From: Candidatus Phytoplasma asteris
GTDB taxonomy: Bacteria > Bacillota_I > Bacilli_A > Acholeplasmatales > Acholeplasmataceae
Assembly: GCF_038505995.1 (NCBI RefSeq)
Contig: NZ_CP128414.1
Span: 372,001-436,000 of the forward strand
Direction: 5' to 3'
DNA: 64,000 nt
Below, piece after piece: positions 1 to 9,060 of the stretch. The notes under the pieces were generated by a model. The model searched no databases. It saw only the letters and a list, made by a program, of their open reading frames with translations, and had not been told where the DNA came from. The position numbers were made by a program, and so were the translations under genes. Numbering within the stretch: the stretch's first letter is position 1; each line of letters begins with the position of its first letter.

Positions 1-33
1 ATCACTGAAGAAATTATTAAAAAACGAGCTTAG
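1..33 (+). CDS. fusA: C-terminal end of elongation factor G (partial)
   Basis: The first ten codons read ITEEIIKKRA followed by TAG. This matches the EEIIKK-type tail of Firmicute EF-G, and fusA directly precedes tuf in the str operon of many bacteria. EF-G is the ribosomal translocase GTPase. Only the tail is inside the window, so the call rests on this short match and on the neighbouring tuf. Confidence 0.6.
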   Translation: MTEEIIKKRA

Positions 34-72
34 ACAACCTTACACTAAAAAACATTTTTATTAACAAAATAG

Positions 73-100
73 TTGTGAAAAGCCAAAAATAAGTTAAAAT
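73..100 (+). promoter_or_regulatory. Candidate sigma70-type promoter for tuf
   Basis: TTGTGA (73-78) and TAAAAT (95-100) are separated by 16 bases, 64 bases before the tuf start. This would let tuf be transcribed separately from fusA. In such A+T-rich DNA a match like this is only suggestive. Confidence 0.45.
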
Positions 101-163
101 TTAAATGGTAAATATATTTATTAAAACAAACCTTAAAACATAATAAAAGGAGGCCTTTGAAAA

Positions 164-1348
164 ATGGCTAATGAAAAATTTATACGAAACAAACCGCATT
201 TAAATGTAGGTACTATTGGACACGTAGACCACGGTAAAACTACTCTTACAGCAGCTATTACCCAAGTTTTGTCTACTCGTGGCTTGGCTAAAAGTAGAGC
301 TTATGATCAAATTGATAATGCTCCTGAAGAAAGAGAACGTGGAATCACTATTAAAACTTCACACGTAGAATATGAAACAGAAAAACGTCACTATGCTCAC
401 GTTGACTGTCCTGGACACGCCGATTATGTTAAAAACATGATTACTGGTGCTGCTCAAATGGATGCTGCTATTTTAGTTGTTTCTGGTGCAGATAGTGTTA
501 TGCCTCAAACTAGAGAACACATTTTATTAGCGCGCCAAGTTGGTGTTCCAAAAATTGTTGTTTTCTTAAATAAATGTGATCTTTCCCCAGACGAACAAAT
601 TTTAGAATTAGTAGAAATGGAAGTTCGTGAATTATTATCTCAATACGATTTCCCAGGAGACGACATTCCTGTTATTAGAGGATCTGCATTAAAAGCTTTA
701 GAAGGTGACGCTCATTACGTTGCTCAAGTAAACGAATTAATCGAAACTCTAGACACCTACATTGAAGACCCGGTGCGCGAAGTTGACAAACCTTTCTTAA
801 TGCCTGTAGAAGATGTTTTCACTATTACTGGTAGAGGAACTGTTGTTACTGGTAGAGTAGAAAGAGGTCAAGTAAAAGCTGGTGATGAAGTAGAAATCGT
901 AGGACTTAAAGAAACTAGAAAAACTATTGTAACTGCAGTAGAAATGTTTAAAAAAGACCTAGATTTTGCTCAAGCAGGAGACAACGTTGGAGCTTTATTA
1001 CGTGGAATTAACCGTGAAGACGTACAACGTGGACAAGTTTTAGCTAAACCAGGTTCTGTTAAGCCTCATTCTAAATTTGTTGCTCAAGTTTATGTTTTAA
1101 CTAAAGAAGAAGGAGGACGTCACACTGCCTTTTTCTCTCAATACCGTCCTCAATTCTATTTCCGTACTACAGATATTACAGGAGTAGTTGAATTACAAGG
1201 TGATGTTAAAATGGTAATGCCAGGTGACAACGCTGAATTAGTAGTTACCCTTAACAACCCAATTGCTATCGAAGAAGGAACTAAATTTTCTATTCGTGAA
1301 GGTGGAAAAACAGTTGGTGCAGGATCAGTTTCCAAACTTCTTAACTAA
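164..1348 (+). CDS. tuf: Elongation factor Tu
   Basis: EF-Tu is the cytoplasmic GTPase that brings aminoacyl-tRNA to the ribosome. The 394-residue product has the expected length and all GTPase motifs: G1 GHVDHGKT (residues 19-26), the switch region ERERGITI, G3 DCPGH and G4 NKCD. The two C-terminal beta-barrel domains are complete. A strong ribosome site (AAAAGGAGG, 145-153) stands ten bases before the ATG. It follows the end of fusA by 130 bases, as in the str operon, but has its own candidate promoter and its own terminator. Its codon use is richer in C and G endings (GTT, CGT, GGA) than that of its neighbours, as expected for a highly expressed gene. Confidence 0.98.
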   Translation: MANEKFIRNKPHLNVGTIGHVDHGKTTLTAAITQVLSTRGLAKSRAYDQIDNAPEERERGITIKTSHVEYETEKRHYAHVDCPGHADYVKNMITGAAQMDAAILVVSGADSVMPQTREHILLARQVGVPKIVVFLNKCDLSPDEQILELVEMEVRELLSQYDFPGDDIPVIRGSALKALEGDAHYVAQVNELIETLDTYIEDPVREVDKPFLMPVEDVFTITGRGTVVTGRVERGQVKAGDEVEIVGLKETRKTIVTAVEMFKKDLDFAQAGDNVGALLRGINREDVQRGQVLAKPGSVKPHSKFVAQVYVLTKEEGGRHTAFFSQYRPQFYFRTTDITGVVELQGDVKMVMPGDNAELVVTLNNPIAIEEGTKFSIREGGKTVGAGSVSKLLN

Positions 1349-1380
1349 AAATTCATTATACCCAACCTTATTAATAAATA

Positions 1381-1405
1381 AAACCCACATAATGTGGGTT
1401 TTTAT
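1381..1405 (+). terminator. Rho-independent terminator of tuf
   Basis: AAACCCAC and GTGGGTTT form an eight-pair stem with a short loop, followed by a run of T. It lies 32 bases after the tuf stop and ends the str-type transcript. Confidence 0.85.
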
Positions 1406-1797
1406 CTTTTTTAACTATTTTTTATTTTGTATTTTGCCCCTTTTTGCCCTTTTGCCTTTTTATCGCTTTTTAAAACTCCACAAACCTAACCCAACTCAAC
1501 TAAAAGATGCAAATTTGGCAATAATGACATTTTAAACACTTATAAAAAAATTAGTTGTGTGCCAAAAAAACGCTATTTATTATCAAATTTCACAACACTA
1601 ACCAAAAAAACACCACTTTTTGTCATTTTTTGCAATAAAAAAGCAAAATATCTTCCAATTAATTTTAAAAAAAGGTAAAATATATATGTGCTTGTTTATT
1701 AAGCAAGTTAAAAAAGATGTAAATATTTTTTTAAATAATAAGAATAATAAAATAAATTTAATTTTAATAATAAATAAAATTTAAAAAGGTGGTTTAG
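1406..1797. other. Intergenic region, no gene seen
   Basis: About 390 bases of A+T-rich DNA between the tuf terminator and the next gene. The open frame running out of tuf in another phase has no ribosome site and no family resemblance. Nothing else can be supported except the AAAGGTGG ribosome site (1785-1792) of the next gene. Confidence 0.6.
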
Positions 1798-2586
1798 ATG
1801 GAATCCAATAAAGTAAATAATTCGTTTACCCAAATTAAAAATAACTTTCTTTCTTTATTTGAAACAACTACTTATAATAATATTGCTACTCGTAAAGGAA
1901 TTGCTTTAAAAACAATTTTGCTTTTATGTGTTACAGCAATCACTTCAATGTTTTTTTACCCAATTCTAAAACCCGCGATATTAAAAAATCTAAATATTCA
2001 TGCAATTTATTTTTCCATGATTGCGTTAGGTTTTTTAAATTATGGTATTTATTCTGCAGGATTAAAACAAGTTGAAATTTCTAAAGCTTGTGGATTAATT
2101 TATTCTTTTATAGAAGGAATAATTTTATCAATTATTTTTGTTGTTCTAAATTTAGTTTATGCCAATTTAGTTGAAATTGCCTTTATGGCTATTTTTGCAA
2201 CCTTTATCGTCTTTGTTGCAATGTCCCATGCTTATTATAAAGGTTTTATAAAAGTAACAAATAGATTTAGACAAATTATGCTATATTGTTATTTTGCTTT
2301 GGTGGTTTCTTATATAGTTCGTTTAGTGTTGTCTTTATGCGGCATTTGGACAATTGAAAATATTATTTACAATAGCTTTTTAACTCTTCCTATTAGTTTA
2401 ATTATGTTAGGATTTGTATCTATGTTTTTAGCACTTCATTTTGATTACACCGAACAAATGATTAAACAAGGAATGCCTAAAAAATATGAATGGCAAGTTT
2501 CTTTGGCTTTTGCAACAACTTTAATTGAAATTTTTTTAAGAATAATGTTAATTTTGCTAAGGTTATTTGGTCAAGAAAGAAAATAA
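1798..2586 (+). CDS. Bax inhibitor-1/YccA family membrane protein
   Basis: A 262-residue membrane protein with about seven hydrophobic segments. The C-terminal part has the layout of the bacterial BaxI_1 subfamily: an acidic DYTEQ motif after the penultimate helix, then GMPKKYEW and a final helix. Family members are inner-membrane proteins, some acting as pH-sensitive Ca2+ leak channels; the role here is unknown. The ATG has a good ribosome site (AAAGGTGG) six bases upstream. The gene stands alone, between the tuf terminator and a bidirectional terminator. The family is assigned from the C-terminal signature and topology. Confidence 0.8.
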   Translation: MESNKVNNSFTQIKNNFLSLFETTTYNNIATRKGIALKTILLLCVTAITSMFFYPILKPAILKNLNIHAIYFSMIALGFLNYGIYSAGLKQVEISKACGLIYSFIEGIILSIIFVVLNLVYANLVEIAFMAIFATFIVFVAMSHAYYKGFIKVTNRFRQIMLYCYFALVVSYIVRLVLSLCGIWTIENIIYNSFLTLPISLIMLGFVSMFLALHFDYTEQMIKQGMPKKYEWQVSLAFATTLIEIFLRIMLILLRLFGQERK

Positions 2587-2618
2587 AAAAGATCACGAAT
2601 ATTCGTGATCTTTTTTTT
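2585..2618. terminator. Bidirectional terminator between converging genes
   Basis: GATCACGAAT and ATTCGTGATC form a perfect ten-pair palindrome flanked by A6 on the left and T8 on the right. It can end both the BI-1 gene (+) and the mnmG-rsmG cluster (-). Confidence 0.9.
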
Positions 2619-2633
2619 ATTATATTACCTTTT

Positions 2634-3272
2634 TTATTCGGTTTGGAATAATAAATTAGTTCTTGTTCCTAATTGCATTGGTAATTCCAATGTTTTTGCA
2701 CTAACTAATTTAACTCTTATTTGCTTAATTATCTTTTTGCTAGCTTCTAATTCTTGTTGAAAGTTTTTACCTTTCATAGCAATAAAATAACCCTTTTTTT
2801 TCACTAAAGGAACACACCATTTTAAGATAAGTTCCAGTCTAGCCAAAGCGCGAGCAACAACACAATCATAACTGCCATTTTTGGCTATGTCATATTGTTC
2901 TACTCTTTGGTGAAAAAAACATATATTATCTAATTCCAAATGGCTTGCTAATTGTTTTAAGAAATTGATTTTTTTTAAAGATGATTCAATGATTACAATT
3001 TTTAAATGAGGAAAAAGAATTTTTAAAGGAAAGCTAGGAAAGCCAGCACCCGAGCCAACATCACAAAGATTAGTTACAGTATTAAAGTTAAATATTTCTT
3101 TTAAAATTAAAGAATCATAAAAATGTTTATAGCAAACATCAGATAAAGATATTATAGAAGTAAGGTTCATTTTTTGGTTTTCTTGTTTTAAAAATTCATA
3201 GTAAAAAACAAACTTGTTTAATTGCTTTTCGTTGAGTGCAAATTTGTCTTTTAATGATTCAAAGTAAAGCAT
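2634..3272 (-). CDS. rsmG: 16S rRNA (guanine-527-N7)-methyltransferase RsmG
   Basis: RsmG (GidB) uses S-adenosylmethionine to methylate G527 of 16S rRNA. The 212-residue protein has the family SAM motif [10 protein letters not shown] (about residues 69-78) followed by PLKILFP, and the conserved VVARAL stretch near residue 139. It is slightly shorter than the 230-240 residues typical of the family but looks complete. Its start overlaps the end of mnmG by 14 bases, so the two are probably translationally coupled. The gidA-gidB pairing is widely conserved in bacteria. Confidence 0.93.
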   Translation of the reverse strand: MLYFESLKDKFALNEKQLNKFVFYYEFLKQENQKMNLTSIISLSDVCYKHFYDSLILKEIFNFNTVTNLCDVGSGAGFPSFPLKILFPHLKIVIIESSLKKINFLKQLASHLELDNICFFHQRVEQYDIAKNGSYDCVVARALARLELILKWCVPLVKKKGYFIAMKGKNFQQELEASKKIIKQIRVKLVSAKTLELPMQLGTRTNLLFQTE

Positions 3273-5112
3273 GATGTTTTTCCAAATAAACTAATAAAAT
3301 CGAAATATCAACTTGATTGACTCCTAATATTCTTGTTGCTTGTCCTAAAGTTTGGGGTTTGATTAAATCAAGTTTTTCTTGAGCTTCTTTTGATAAATTT
3401 TTAATATCTGCGTAATTGATTTTGCTAGGAATTTTTTTTTGTTCTAACCTTGCTAATTTTTGAGCTTCTTTTTGGGCTTTAGCAATATAACCTTCGTATT
3501 TGATTTGTATTTCTACTTGTTCATAAATGGTTTTATCTGCTTTTTCCTGTAAAAAATGTTGTAAAGTGCAAAAATTTAATTCTGGTCTTTTTAGTAGTTG
3601 TGCTAATGTGGTTTTTTCTCCAAGACTAGCTGATTTTTGTTGTTTTAAATAAGATAGATTATCTGAATTAACTAAAATTTCATAATTTTTGCTTTTTTCT
3701 AATAAAAGGTTGATTTTAGCTTTTTTGTTTTGAAAATTGTTATAATCTTTTTCATCAATCAAACCTAGTTGATATCCGTAATCTTTGAGGCGCAAATCGG
3801 CATTGTCGTGTCTTAATAATAAACGAAATTCCGCGCGTGATGTCAAAAGACGGTACGGTTCTTTGGCGCCCTTAGTGATTAAATCATCGATCAAAACACC
3901 AATATAGGCTTCATTTCTTTTTAACACAAAAGGAGGTTTATTTTGGAGTTTTAAAGAAGCATTAATTCCTGCCATAAGCCCTTGACAAGCAGCTTCTTCA
4001 TAACCGCTGGTGCCGTTCATTTGTCCTGCTAAAAAGAGATTTTGGATTTTTTTAGTCTCTAAACTGTGTTTGAGTTGGTTGGGATTAAAAGCATCGTATT
4101 CGATAGCATAAGCATATTTAGTGATTTGGGCGTTTTGTAATCCTGGAATAGTTTTAAGGATTTCGTGTTGAACGTGTTGAGGCATGCTGGTAGAAAGTCC
4201 TTGTAGATACATTTCATCCAAAGATAGGCTTTCTGGTTCAATAAAAATTTGATGACTGTTTTTATCACAAAATCTTACTACTTTATCTTCGATAGAAGGG
4301 CAATAACGAGGGCCTGTGCCTTCAACATAACCTCCATACATAGCTGATTGGTTTAAATGTTTTTGGATAACTTGGTGGGTGGTTTGGTTGGTGTGAGTTA
4401 AAAAACATGGTTCTTGGGGTCTTTGATTTGTTTGGGGAACAAAACTAAATATTTGTTCTAAATTATCTCCCATTTGTATTTTGGTTTGGCTATAATCAAT
4501 GCTGTTTTTTTTAACTCTTGGTGGTGTGCCTGTTTTTAAACGAATAACTTCAAAACCTAATTCTTTTAATTGAGTGCTGATACCGTAAGTTGTAGGAACG
4601 CCATTAGGTCCCGAGGATTTTTTGGTATCTCCAATTAAAATTTGGCTTGCTAAATAAGTTCCTGTAGTGATAATGACAGTTTTGGCATTAATTTTTGTTC
4701 CATCAATAAGACAGACTCCTTGAACTTGGTTGTTTTGGATGACTAGATTGTTTACGAGCCCTTCCAATAGAGTTAAATTGAGGGTTTTTTGTAATATTTC
4801 GAAAATAATTTGAGGATATTCTAATTTATCAATTTGAGCTCTTAAAGCTCTTACTGCAGGACCTTTGGAAGAGTTAAGCATTTTGATCTGAATTTGTGCA
4901 AGATCTGCAGCTTTTGCCATAACACCACCTAAAGCATCTATTTCACGTACTACAACACCTTTGGCAGGACCTCCTATAGAAGGATTGCAAGGTAAGGAAG
5001 CAACTTGTTTTAAGGAGCCTGTAATGAGTAAAGTATTATGTTTTTTTGCCAATATTAAAGCAGCTTCAACACCTGCATGTCCTGCTCCAATAACAATGCT
5101 ATCGTAGATCAT
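3259..5112 (-). CDS. mnmG: tRNA uridine 5-carboxymethylaminomethyl modification enzyme MnmG
   Basis: MnmG (GidA) is the FAD-dependent partner of MnmE in making cmnm5U34 in the wobble position of several tRNAs. The protein opens with the dinucleotide motif GAGHAG and has the GidA signatures [25 protein letters not shown] and [12 protein letters not shown]. The frame extends upstream to an ATG at 5154, but that codon lacks a ribosome site. The ATG at 5112 has AGAAAGG about eight bases upstream and puts the FAD motif at the normal distance from the N-terminus, giving 617 residues. The gene lies between a membrane-protein gene and rsmG in one operon. Confidence 0.96.
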   Translation of the reverse strand: MIYDSIVIGAGHAGVEAALILAKKHNTLLITGSLKQVASLPCNPSIGGPAKGVVVREIDALGGVMAKAADLAQIQIKMLNSSKGPAVRALRAQIDKLEYPQIIFEILQKTLNLTLLEGLVNNLVIQNNQVQGVCLIDGTKINAKTVIITTGTYLASQILIGDTKKSSGPNGVPTTYGISTQLKELGFEVIRLKTGTPPRVKKNSIDYSQTKIQMGDNLEQIFSFVPQTNQRPQEPCFLTHTNQTTHQVIQKHLNQSAMYGGYVEGTGPRYCPSIEDKVVRFCDKNSHQIFIEPESLSLDEMYLQGLSTSMPQHVQHEILKTIPGLQNAQITKYAYAIEYDAFNPNQLKHSLETKKIQNLFLAGQMNGTSGYEEAACQGLMAGINASLKLQNKPPFVLKRNEAYIGVLIDDLITKGAKEPYRLLTSRAEFRLLLRHDNADLRLKDYGYQLGLIDEKDYNNFQNKKAKINLLLEKSKNYEILVNSDNLSYLKQQKSASLGEKTTLAQLLKRPELNFCTLQHFLQEKADKTIYEQVEIQIKYEGYIAKAQKEAQKLARLEQKKIPSKINYADIKNLSKEAQEKLDLIKPQTLGQATRILGVNQVDISILLVYLEKHHALL

Positions 5113-5178
5113 TTGAGTACCTTTCTTGATTGTTTTTTTGGGTTTTATAATCATTTATTTATCATTTGTTTAATTTAA

Positions 5179-5865
5179 TTAGTTTATTTCGTCTATTGTG
5201 TTGTCTTTGTTTTTGGAGCTGTCTTCATTGGGATTTTGGTCGGATTTGGGTTCAACAAAAGTTGGATTGAATTGTTTTTGTTTTTCTTTTAATGATTCGT
5301 AAAGTTCTATTCCTAATGTTTCTTGGATTTTGTCCAATGTTTCTTGTAATTTTTTATCTCTAAATATGTGTAATTTTTTTTGTTGGTTTTTCATCCAATA
5401 ATTCATAGAAAAACAAGAAGATATCAATACAACAAAAGCAGGAATTCTTAACCAAACAGAAATTTGTCCACTAAGCAAAAAAGCATTTAATAAAATAGGC
5501 ACTAAAACTGCCACAAATAAAAATTTTATTGTTTTGATTAAAGTAGCTTCTTTTTGGAAAATCTGCCATATAAAATCTAGCCACATATCGTTTATATCTT
5601 TTTGATAAAAAGCTCCAAATTCTTCGTAATATTTTTTTTCAACCAAAAGGCGGCACACTCCTTTATCAGCAGTCCAAACAGCAAATTGGCGTGATTGAAA
5701 AAGAGTACTATAATATTTGCTTTGATCCAAATAATAAAATTCTACTTTGGTTTCTTTTCCTTTTAATGTTGTTTCTTGGGTTAAAAATGGTTCTCCTTGT
5801 AAAGAGTTGTAAATATTAGTTAATAATTTAAATTCTTTTTCTTTTTGAAAAAATGAAAAATTCAT
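5179..5865 (-). CDS. Membrane protein of unknown function upstream of mnmG
   Basis: A 228-residue protein not recognised as any named family. It has a soluble N-terminal half of about 110 residues, two hydrophobic segments (about residues 115-133 and 137-155), then a charged, Lys/Gln-rich cytoplasmic-type tail ending in an Asn/Asp/Ser-rich stretch. The start has a clear ribosome site (AAAAGGAG) seven bases upstream. It is 66 bases upstream of mnmG on the same strand and probably heads the mnmG-rsmG operon. No catalytic motif was seen. Confidence 0.75.
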   Translation of the reverse strand: MNFSFFQKEKEFKLLTNIYNSLQGEPFLTQETTLKGKETKVEFYYLDQSKYYSTLFQSRQFAVWTADKGVCRLLVEKKYYEEFGAFYQKDINDMWLDFIWQIFQKEATLIKTIKFLFVAVLVPILLNAFLLSGQISVWLRIPAFVVLISSCFSMNYWMKNQQKKLHIFRDKKLQETLDKIQETLGIELYESLKEKQKQFNPTFVEPKSDQNPNEDSSKNKDNTIDEIN

Positions 5866-6028
5866 ATGATTGCTCCTTTTCCTTTATTTTTTAGTTGTGA
5901 AATTGTTATTTTTCGAAAGTATTTTTGCCAAAATTCATTAATAAAAATTTATTTTTTTGTTTTTTTAATTTTATGCATTGAATTGTTGTTTTAAAAATTG
6001 TTTTTTGGGTCTTTTATATTAAAAATAA

Positions 6029-6133
6029 CCTTTTCAAACCCTATCTTCCACACAATAAAAATAACTTATGGCTGCTTCAATCAAGACCTGACCAAATTCG
6101 TCTCTTATTGTTGAATGATAAGGTTTGAAAAGG
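6029..6133 (-). ncRNA. ffs: Small signal recognition particle RNA (4.5S/scRNA)
   Basis: Read on the minus strand, this region carries the SRP domain IV core: GGTCAGGTC, then the apical loop, then GAAGCAGCC (plus-strand positions about 6070-6094). This closely resembles the bacterial consensus bound by Ffh. The two ends, 6117-6133 and 6029-6045, pair over 17 bases with one mismatch, giving the long closing helix of a hairpin about 105 nucleotides long. No protein frame covers it. The RNA forms the SRP with Ffh and targets membrane proteins to the translocon. The exact 5' and 3' ends are estimated from the helix. Confidence 0.88.
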
Positions 6134-6246
6134 CTACCTTAGTTTTGTTGGATAAAAATACTTGTCTTTCGTTAATGTTTTTTGTGATTTGTAAATTATT
6201 TTTTTCTTGAAAACATTTTTAAAAAATTTTGTATTTTTTGTTTTAA

Positions 6247-6279
6247 TTTAGAAATTATTTAGAAATTATTTAGAAATTA
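6247..6279 (+). repeat. Three tandem 11-base repeats
   Basis: TTTAGAAATTA occurs three times in perfect tandem in the noncoding stretch between ffs and tRNA-Arg. The rest of the roughly 330 bases between the two RNA genes shows only A+T-rich sequence and the tRNA promoter. Confidence 0.85.
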
Positions 6280-6421
6280 AAAATCAACATTATTATTATA
6301 TACTTTTTTTATGTATTTGTGCAAACTTTTTTTATTTAATAGATATTTAATGACTTTTGGATCGTTTTTTCTTTGAGGATTTAAATAAAGAAACTATCTT
6401 CACTACTTTAATTGCTTTTTT

Positions 6422-6451
6422 TTGTCCAAAACAATGATTTTATAGTATAAT
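6422..6451 (+). promoter_or_regulatory. Promoter of tRNA-Arg
   Basis: TTGTCC (6422-6427) and a perfect TATAAT (6446-6451) are 18 bases apart. The tRNA begins 16 bases after the -10 box, the spacing expected for a stable-RNA promoter. Confidence 0.6.
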
Positions 6452-6466
6452 ATTTGTTGTATGTTT

Positions 6467-6543
<77 letters not shown>

Positions 6544-6848
6544 GTTTATCTTTTATTTTTTGCACCATTTCCCTTAATTTAGTAATTTAGCACTTAGGCA
6601 TTTATATTTATTTTTAATATTTATTTTTTTTGTCCCAAACATTTTTACAAATTTTTATTTTATGTATGTTATTTGTTTTTCAAATAAGAAATAAATATTA
6701 AAAATATTTAAAGAACAAATCTCAATAATAACCCTTTTTTTATTTTTGTTTTGTTTTTTATTTTTTGTATTTTTTTATATCAACTTTAATGCATCAAAAA
6801 GCTAAAAGACATTAAAAAAGAAAAAAAGAAAAAGGAATAACAAAATAA
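6544..6848. other. Intergenic region, no gene seen
   Basis: About 300 bases of very A+T-rich DNA between tRNA-Arg and rmuC. A GGAATAA sequence 11-17 bases before the rmuC start is a plausible ribosome site. No hairpin, RNA or coding signal was recognised. Confidence 0.5.
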
Positions 6849-7934
6849 ATGCCTCAAGATCAAATTGTTTTTTTATTAATCTTAACTTTATCCGTTATTT
6901 TGATTCTTATTTTGGGTGGTGTAACTTTCATTATTTATTTTTTTGTTGCCAAACCGAAAAAAACGCAAGTCAATATCCAAGATTTTGTGAAACAAGCTTT
7001 TTTAGAGTCAGAATCTAGGGTTATTTGTCGTTTGGATGATAAAATTAACAATTTAACTCATCAAAGTCAAGATAGTTTAACTAAAGAAATTAAAGATACT
7101 CGCCAACATTTAACAATTAATCTGGAAAATTCTTTAAAAGTTTTAAGAGAACAAAATGCAAGTGGTTTTCAAGAAGTGCAAAACATTCATAAATTATTGT
7201 GCCAAAACGATAAAACAGGACAAGCTGGAGAATTTTTGTTGGCACGCGTTTTGGAAAATGTTTCTCATTTTAAAGATAAATTAGTTTTTGAAAAACAATA
7301 TTTAATGAAAAAAACAAACAATAACGGCAATCGTCTTAAAGTTGATGTGATGTGTAAAGGTTATGGTAAATTTGTTCAAATTCCTATTGATTCGAAGTTT
7401 CCTACCACAGATTTTCTAGCCTATATTAACGCCACTTTCAACCAAACAGAATTAAAGAGTCGCTTTTTATTTCACGTTAAAGAAAGAATTAAAGAAGTTC
7501 AAAAATACGTCAGCAAAGAAGACAACTGCCCTTATGCCATTATGTTTATTCCTTCTGAAAGTATTTTTGCCCAAATTAATTGCGATCATGAAATAATATC
7601 ATATGCTTTTAAACGCAATGTTATCATTACAAGTCCTTCGATTTTACTTGCTATTCTTAATTCAGTTGATTATTATTTTCAAATTTTCGAAAGTGTTCAA
7701 AACAACGAAGAAAAACTTGAATGTATTGAAAATGTGCTACAAGCGATGAAAAATTTTGATAAAGTCTTTATTTATGATTTGAAAGCGGCTTTGGAAAAAG
7801 TTCTCAAAGTGATTGAAGATATTCAAAAAAAAGAAAAAACCTTAGAGCAACGTTATCAAAAATTGTTAGAAGTTCGCAAAAAAGAAAATAACAATTCCAA
7901 AAACAACATCAAAAATGAAAAGATAGATTTTTAA
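6849..7934 (+). CDS. rmuC: RmuC-family protein
   Basis: RmuC proteins limit rearrangements between inverted repeats and carry a nuclease-like core of the PD-(D/E)XK type. This 361-residue protein has an N-terminal membrane anchor (about residues 8-33), a short coiled-coil stretch, then the RmuC core: GEFLLARVLE, RLKVDVMCK and IPIDSKFPTTDF, where the D and K residues match the putative nuclease site. It ends in a coiled, Lys/Asn-rich tail. It is shorter than the roughly 450 residues of enterobacterial RmuC. A function in restraining recombination would suit a repeat-rich genome, but this is an inference. Confidence 0.88.
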   Translation: MPQDQIVFLLILTLSVILILILGGVTFIIYFFVAKPKKTQVNIQDFVKQAFLESESRVICRLDDKINNLTHQSQDSLTKEIKDTRQHLTINLENSLKVLREQNASGFQEVQNIHKLLCQNDKTGQAGEFLLARVLENVSHFKDKLVFEKQYLMKKTNNNGNRLKVDVMCKGYGKFVQIPIDSKFPTTDFLAYINATFNQTELKSRFLFHVKERIKEVQKYVSKEDNCPYAIMFIPSESIFAQINCDHEIISYAFKRNVIITSPSILLAILNSVDYYFQIFESVQNNEEKLECIENVLQAMKNFDKVFIYDLKAALEKVLKVIEDIQKKEKTLEQRYQKLLEVRKKENNNSKNNIKNEKIDF

Positions 7935-8231
7935 ATCATTATTTTAACATTATTTTGCAAATACTTTTTTGAGTTATTATATAATATTTACGGATACTAT
8001 TTTTTTTTATTTAGTATCTTATATATTTCATTAATTAAATTATTAAAATTATCTATATTTTTAAATCCAAATTAAAATTAAAAAATTATGCATTCAAATC
8101 CAATTTATATTATTTATTATTCTTTATTTTGATATTTTGAGTTTTGGCATGATTTTTATTCAACAACCAAAGGATATCATTTTATTTTTAAATTTACTTC
8201 CAAGCAAATCATTATTACTAGCGTTTTTATT

Positions 8232-8543
8232 GTGATATTACTTGCCATTCCTATTATTATATTTTTTTCTTTAGAAGAAGAATCTCCTCAAGGGTCATCT
8301 TCTGATGAAGTTATTGAACAAATGCAATTTTCTGATGAAACACAAAACCCAAACCCAGCCCCTTCGATTTTAGAAAAAAAATCTTGGAAAGATGTATTTA
8401 TTGAAAAATCAGGAGAAATTGTTGAAAAAGTTATAAAATCTCCGAAAGTATCTCAATCACTAGAAACTTTTTCTAATAAATTATCAAGCACCGTTAGCAA
8501 AAGCCTTTCGCAAAATAAAAACCAATCACAAAGAAAAGCTTGA
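8232..8543 (+). CDS. Small single-helix membrane protein, start uncertain
   Basis: Starting at GTG 8232, 103 residues follow: a hydrophobic segment, an acidic stretch (EEESPQ), then a Ser/Lys-rich tail. The GTG falls inside the membrane helix, which suggests the true start is upstream. The frame stays open back to a TGA at 8130 but has no ATG, GTG or TTG there. An in-frame ATT at 8184 follows AAAGGA by nine bases and would add KFTSKQ-type basic residues before a complete helix, giving about 119 residues. A different frame opens with ATG at 8149 and stops at 8234, so a frameshift is also possible. A terminator follows. Function unknown. Confidence 0.5.
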   Translation: MILLAIPIIIFFSLEEESPQGSSSDEVIEQMQFSDETQNPNPAPSILEKKSWKDVFIEKSGEIVEKVIKSPKVSQSLETFSNKLSSTVSKSLSQNKNQSQRKA

Positions 8544-8618
8544 TTATTAATTATATTAATAAATTCAAATATTTTGCTAGTACATAATAATATATAATAA
8601 TTAAATATTTTTCATTAC

Positions 8619-8656
8619 AAAAGCTAATCTTTTTAAGGTTAGCTTTTCAGTTTTTT
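8619..8656 (+). terminator. Terminator after the small membrane protein
   Basis: AAAAGCTAATCT (8619-8630) pairs with AGGTTAGCTTTT (8636-8647) with one G-T pair, followed by a T run. It ends the transcript of the gene stopping at 8543. Confidence 0.7.
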
Positions 8657-9003
8657 TATTTTTGCCACTATTCATCACAGAACCATTGTTTTTTGCATGG
8701 TTTTTGCTGAATTGTTTTTCGCAAACCAAACTTTATTATTTTTTTTAAACCCAATTTATACATTTTTATTTTTTCATTTCACGATGAAATTTTGTACTGA
8801 ACAAATTAAAAAAAATAATAAAACTTCCAACCCGCCCCATTCAAAATTAATTCTAAATTAATTATCAATATTTTAAAAAACAAACTTATTTATCGTTTTA
8901 ATGACAAAATTGCATCAAAAAATCTAATTCCCCCTATTTTTTTATTTTTTGTTTTGCATTACAAATCATTAAACTAAATTCAAAAAGAAAAAGAGGTAAA
9001 ACA
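8657..9003. other. Intergenic region before rny
   Basis: About 350 bases without a recognisable gene. The last part holds AAAGAGGT (about 8991-8998), the ribosome site of a tiny leader frame overlapping rny. Confidence 0.5.
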
Positions 9004-9060
9004 ATGATTTTACATTTGTTAACCCCCCCAAAAGAAAGGTATCAAGGATATGAAAGGTGA
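9004..9060 (+). CDS. Possible 18-codon leader peptide overlapping the rny start
   Basis: ATG at 9004 has a good ribosome site (AAAGAGGT) six bases upstream. It encodes [18 protein letters not shown] and stops at TGA 9058-9060, just inside rny in another frame. It contains a run of seven C (9023-9029), very rare in this A+T-rich DNA. Loss or gain of bases in the run could fuse it to the rny frame, which is open from 9023 onward. It may couple translation into rny or may be chance. Confidence 0.3.
   Translation: MILHLLTPPKERYQGYER

Noticed and set aside
1263-1535. Plus-strand frame of 90 codons at the tuf end
   Set aside because: It lies largely inside tuf and its terminator in another frame and has no ribosome site or recognisable domain.
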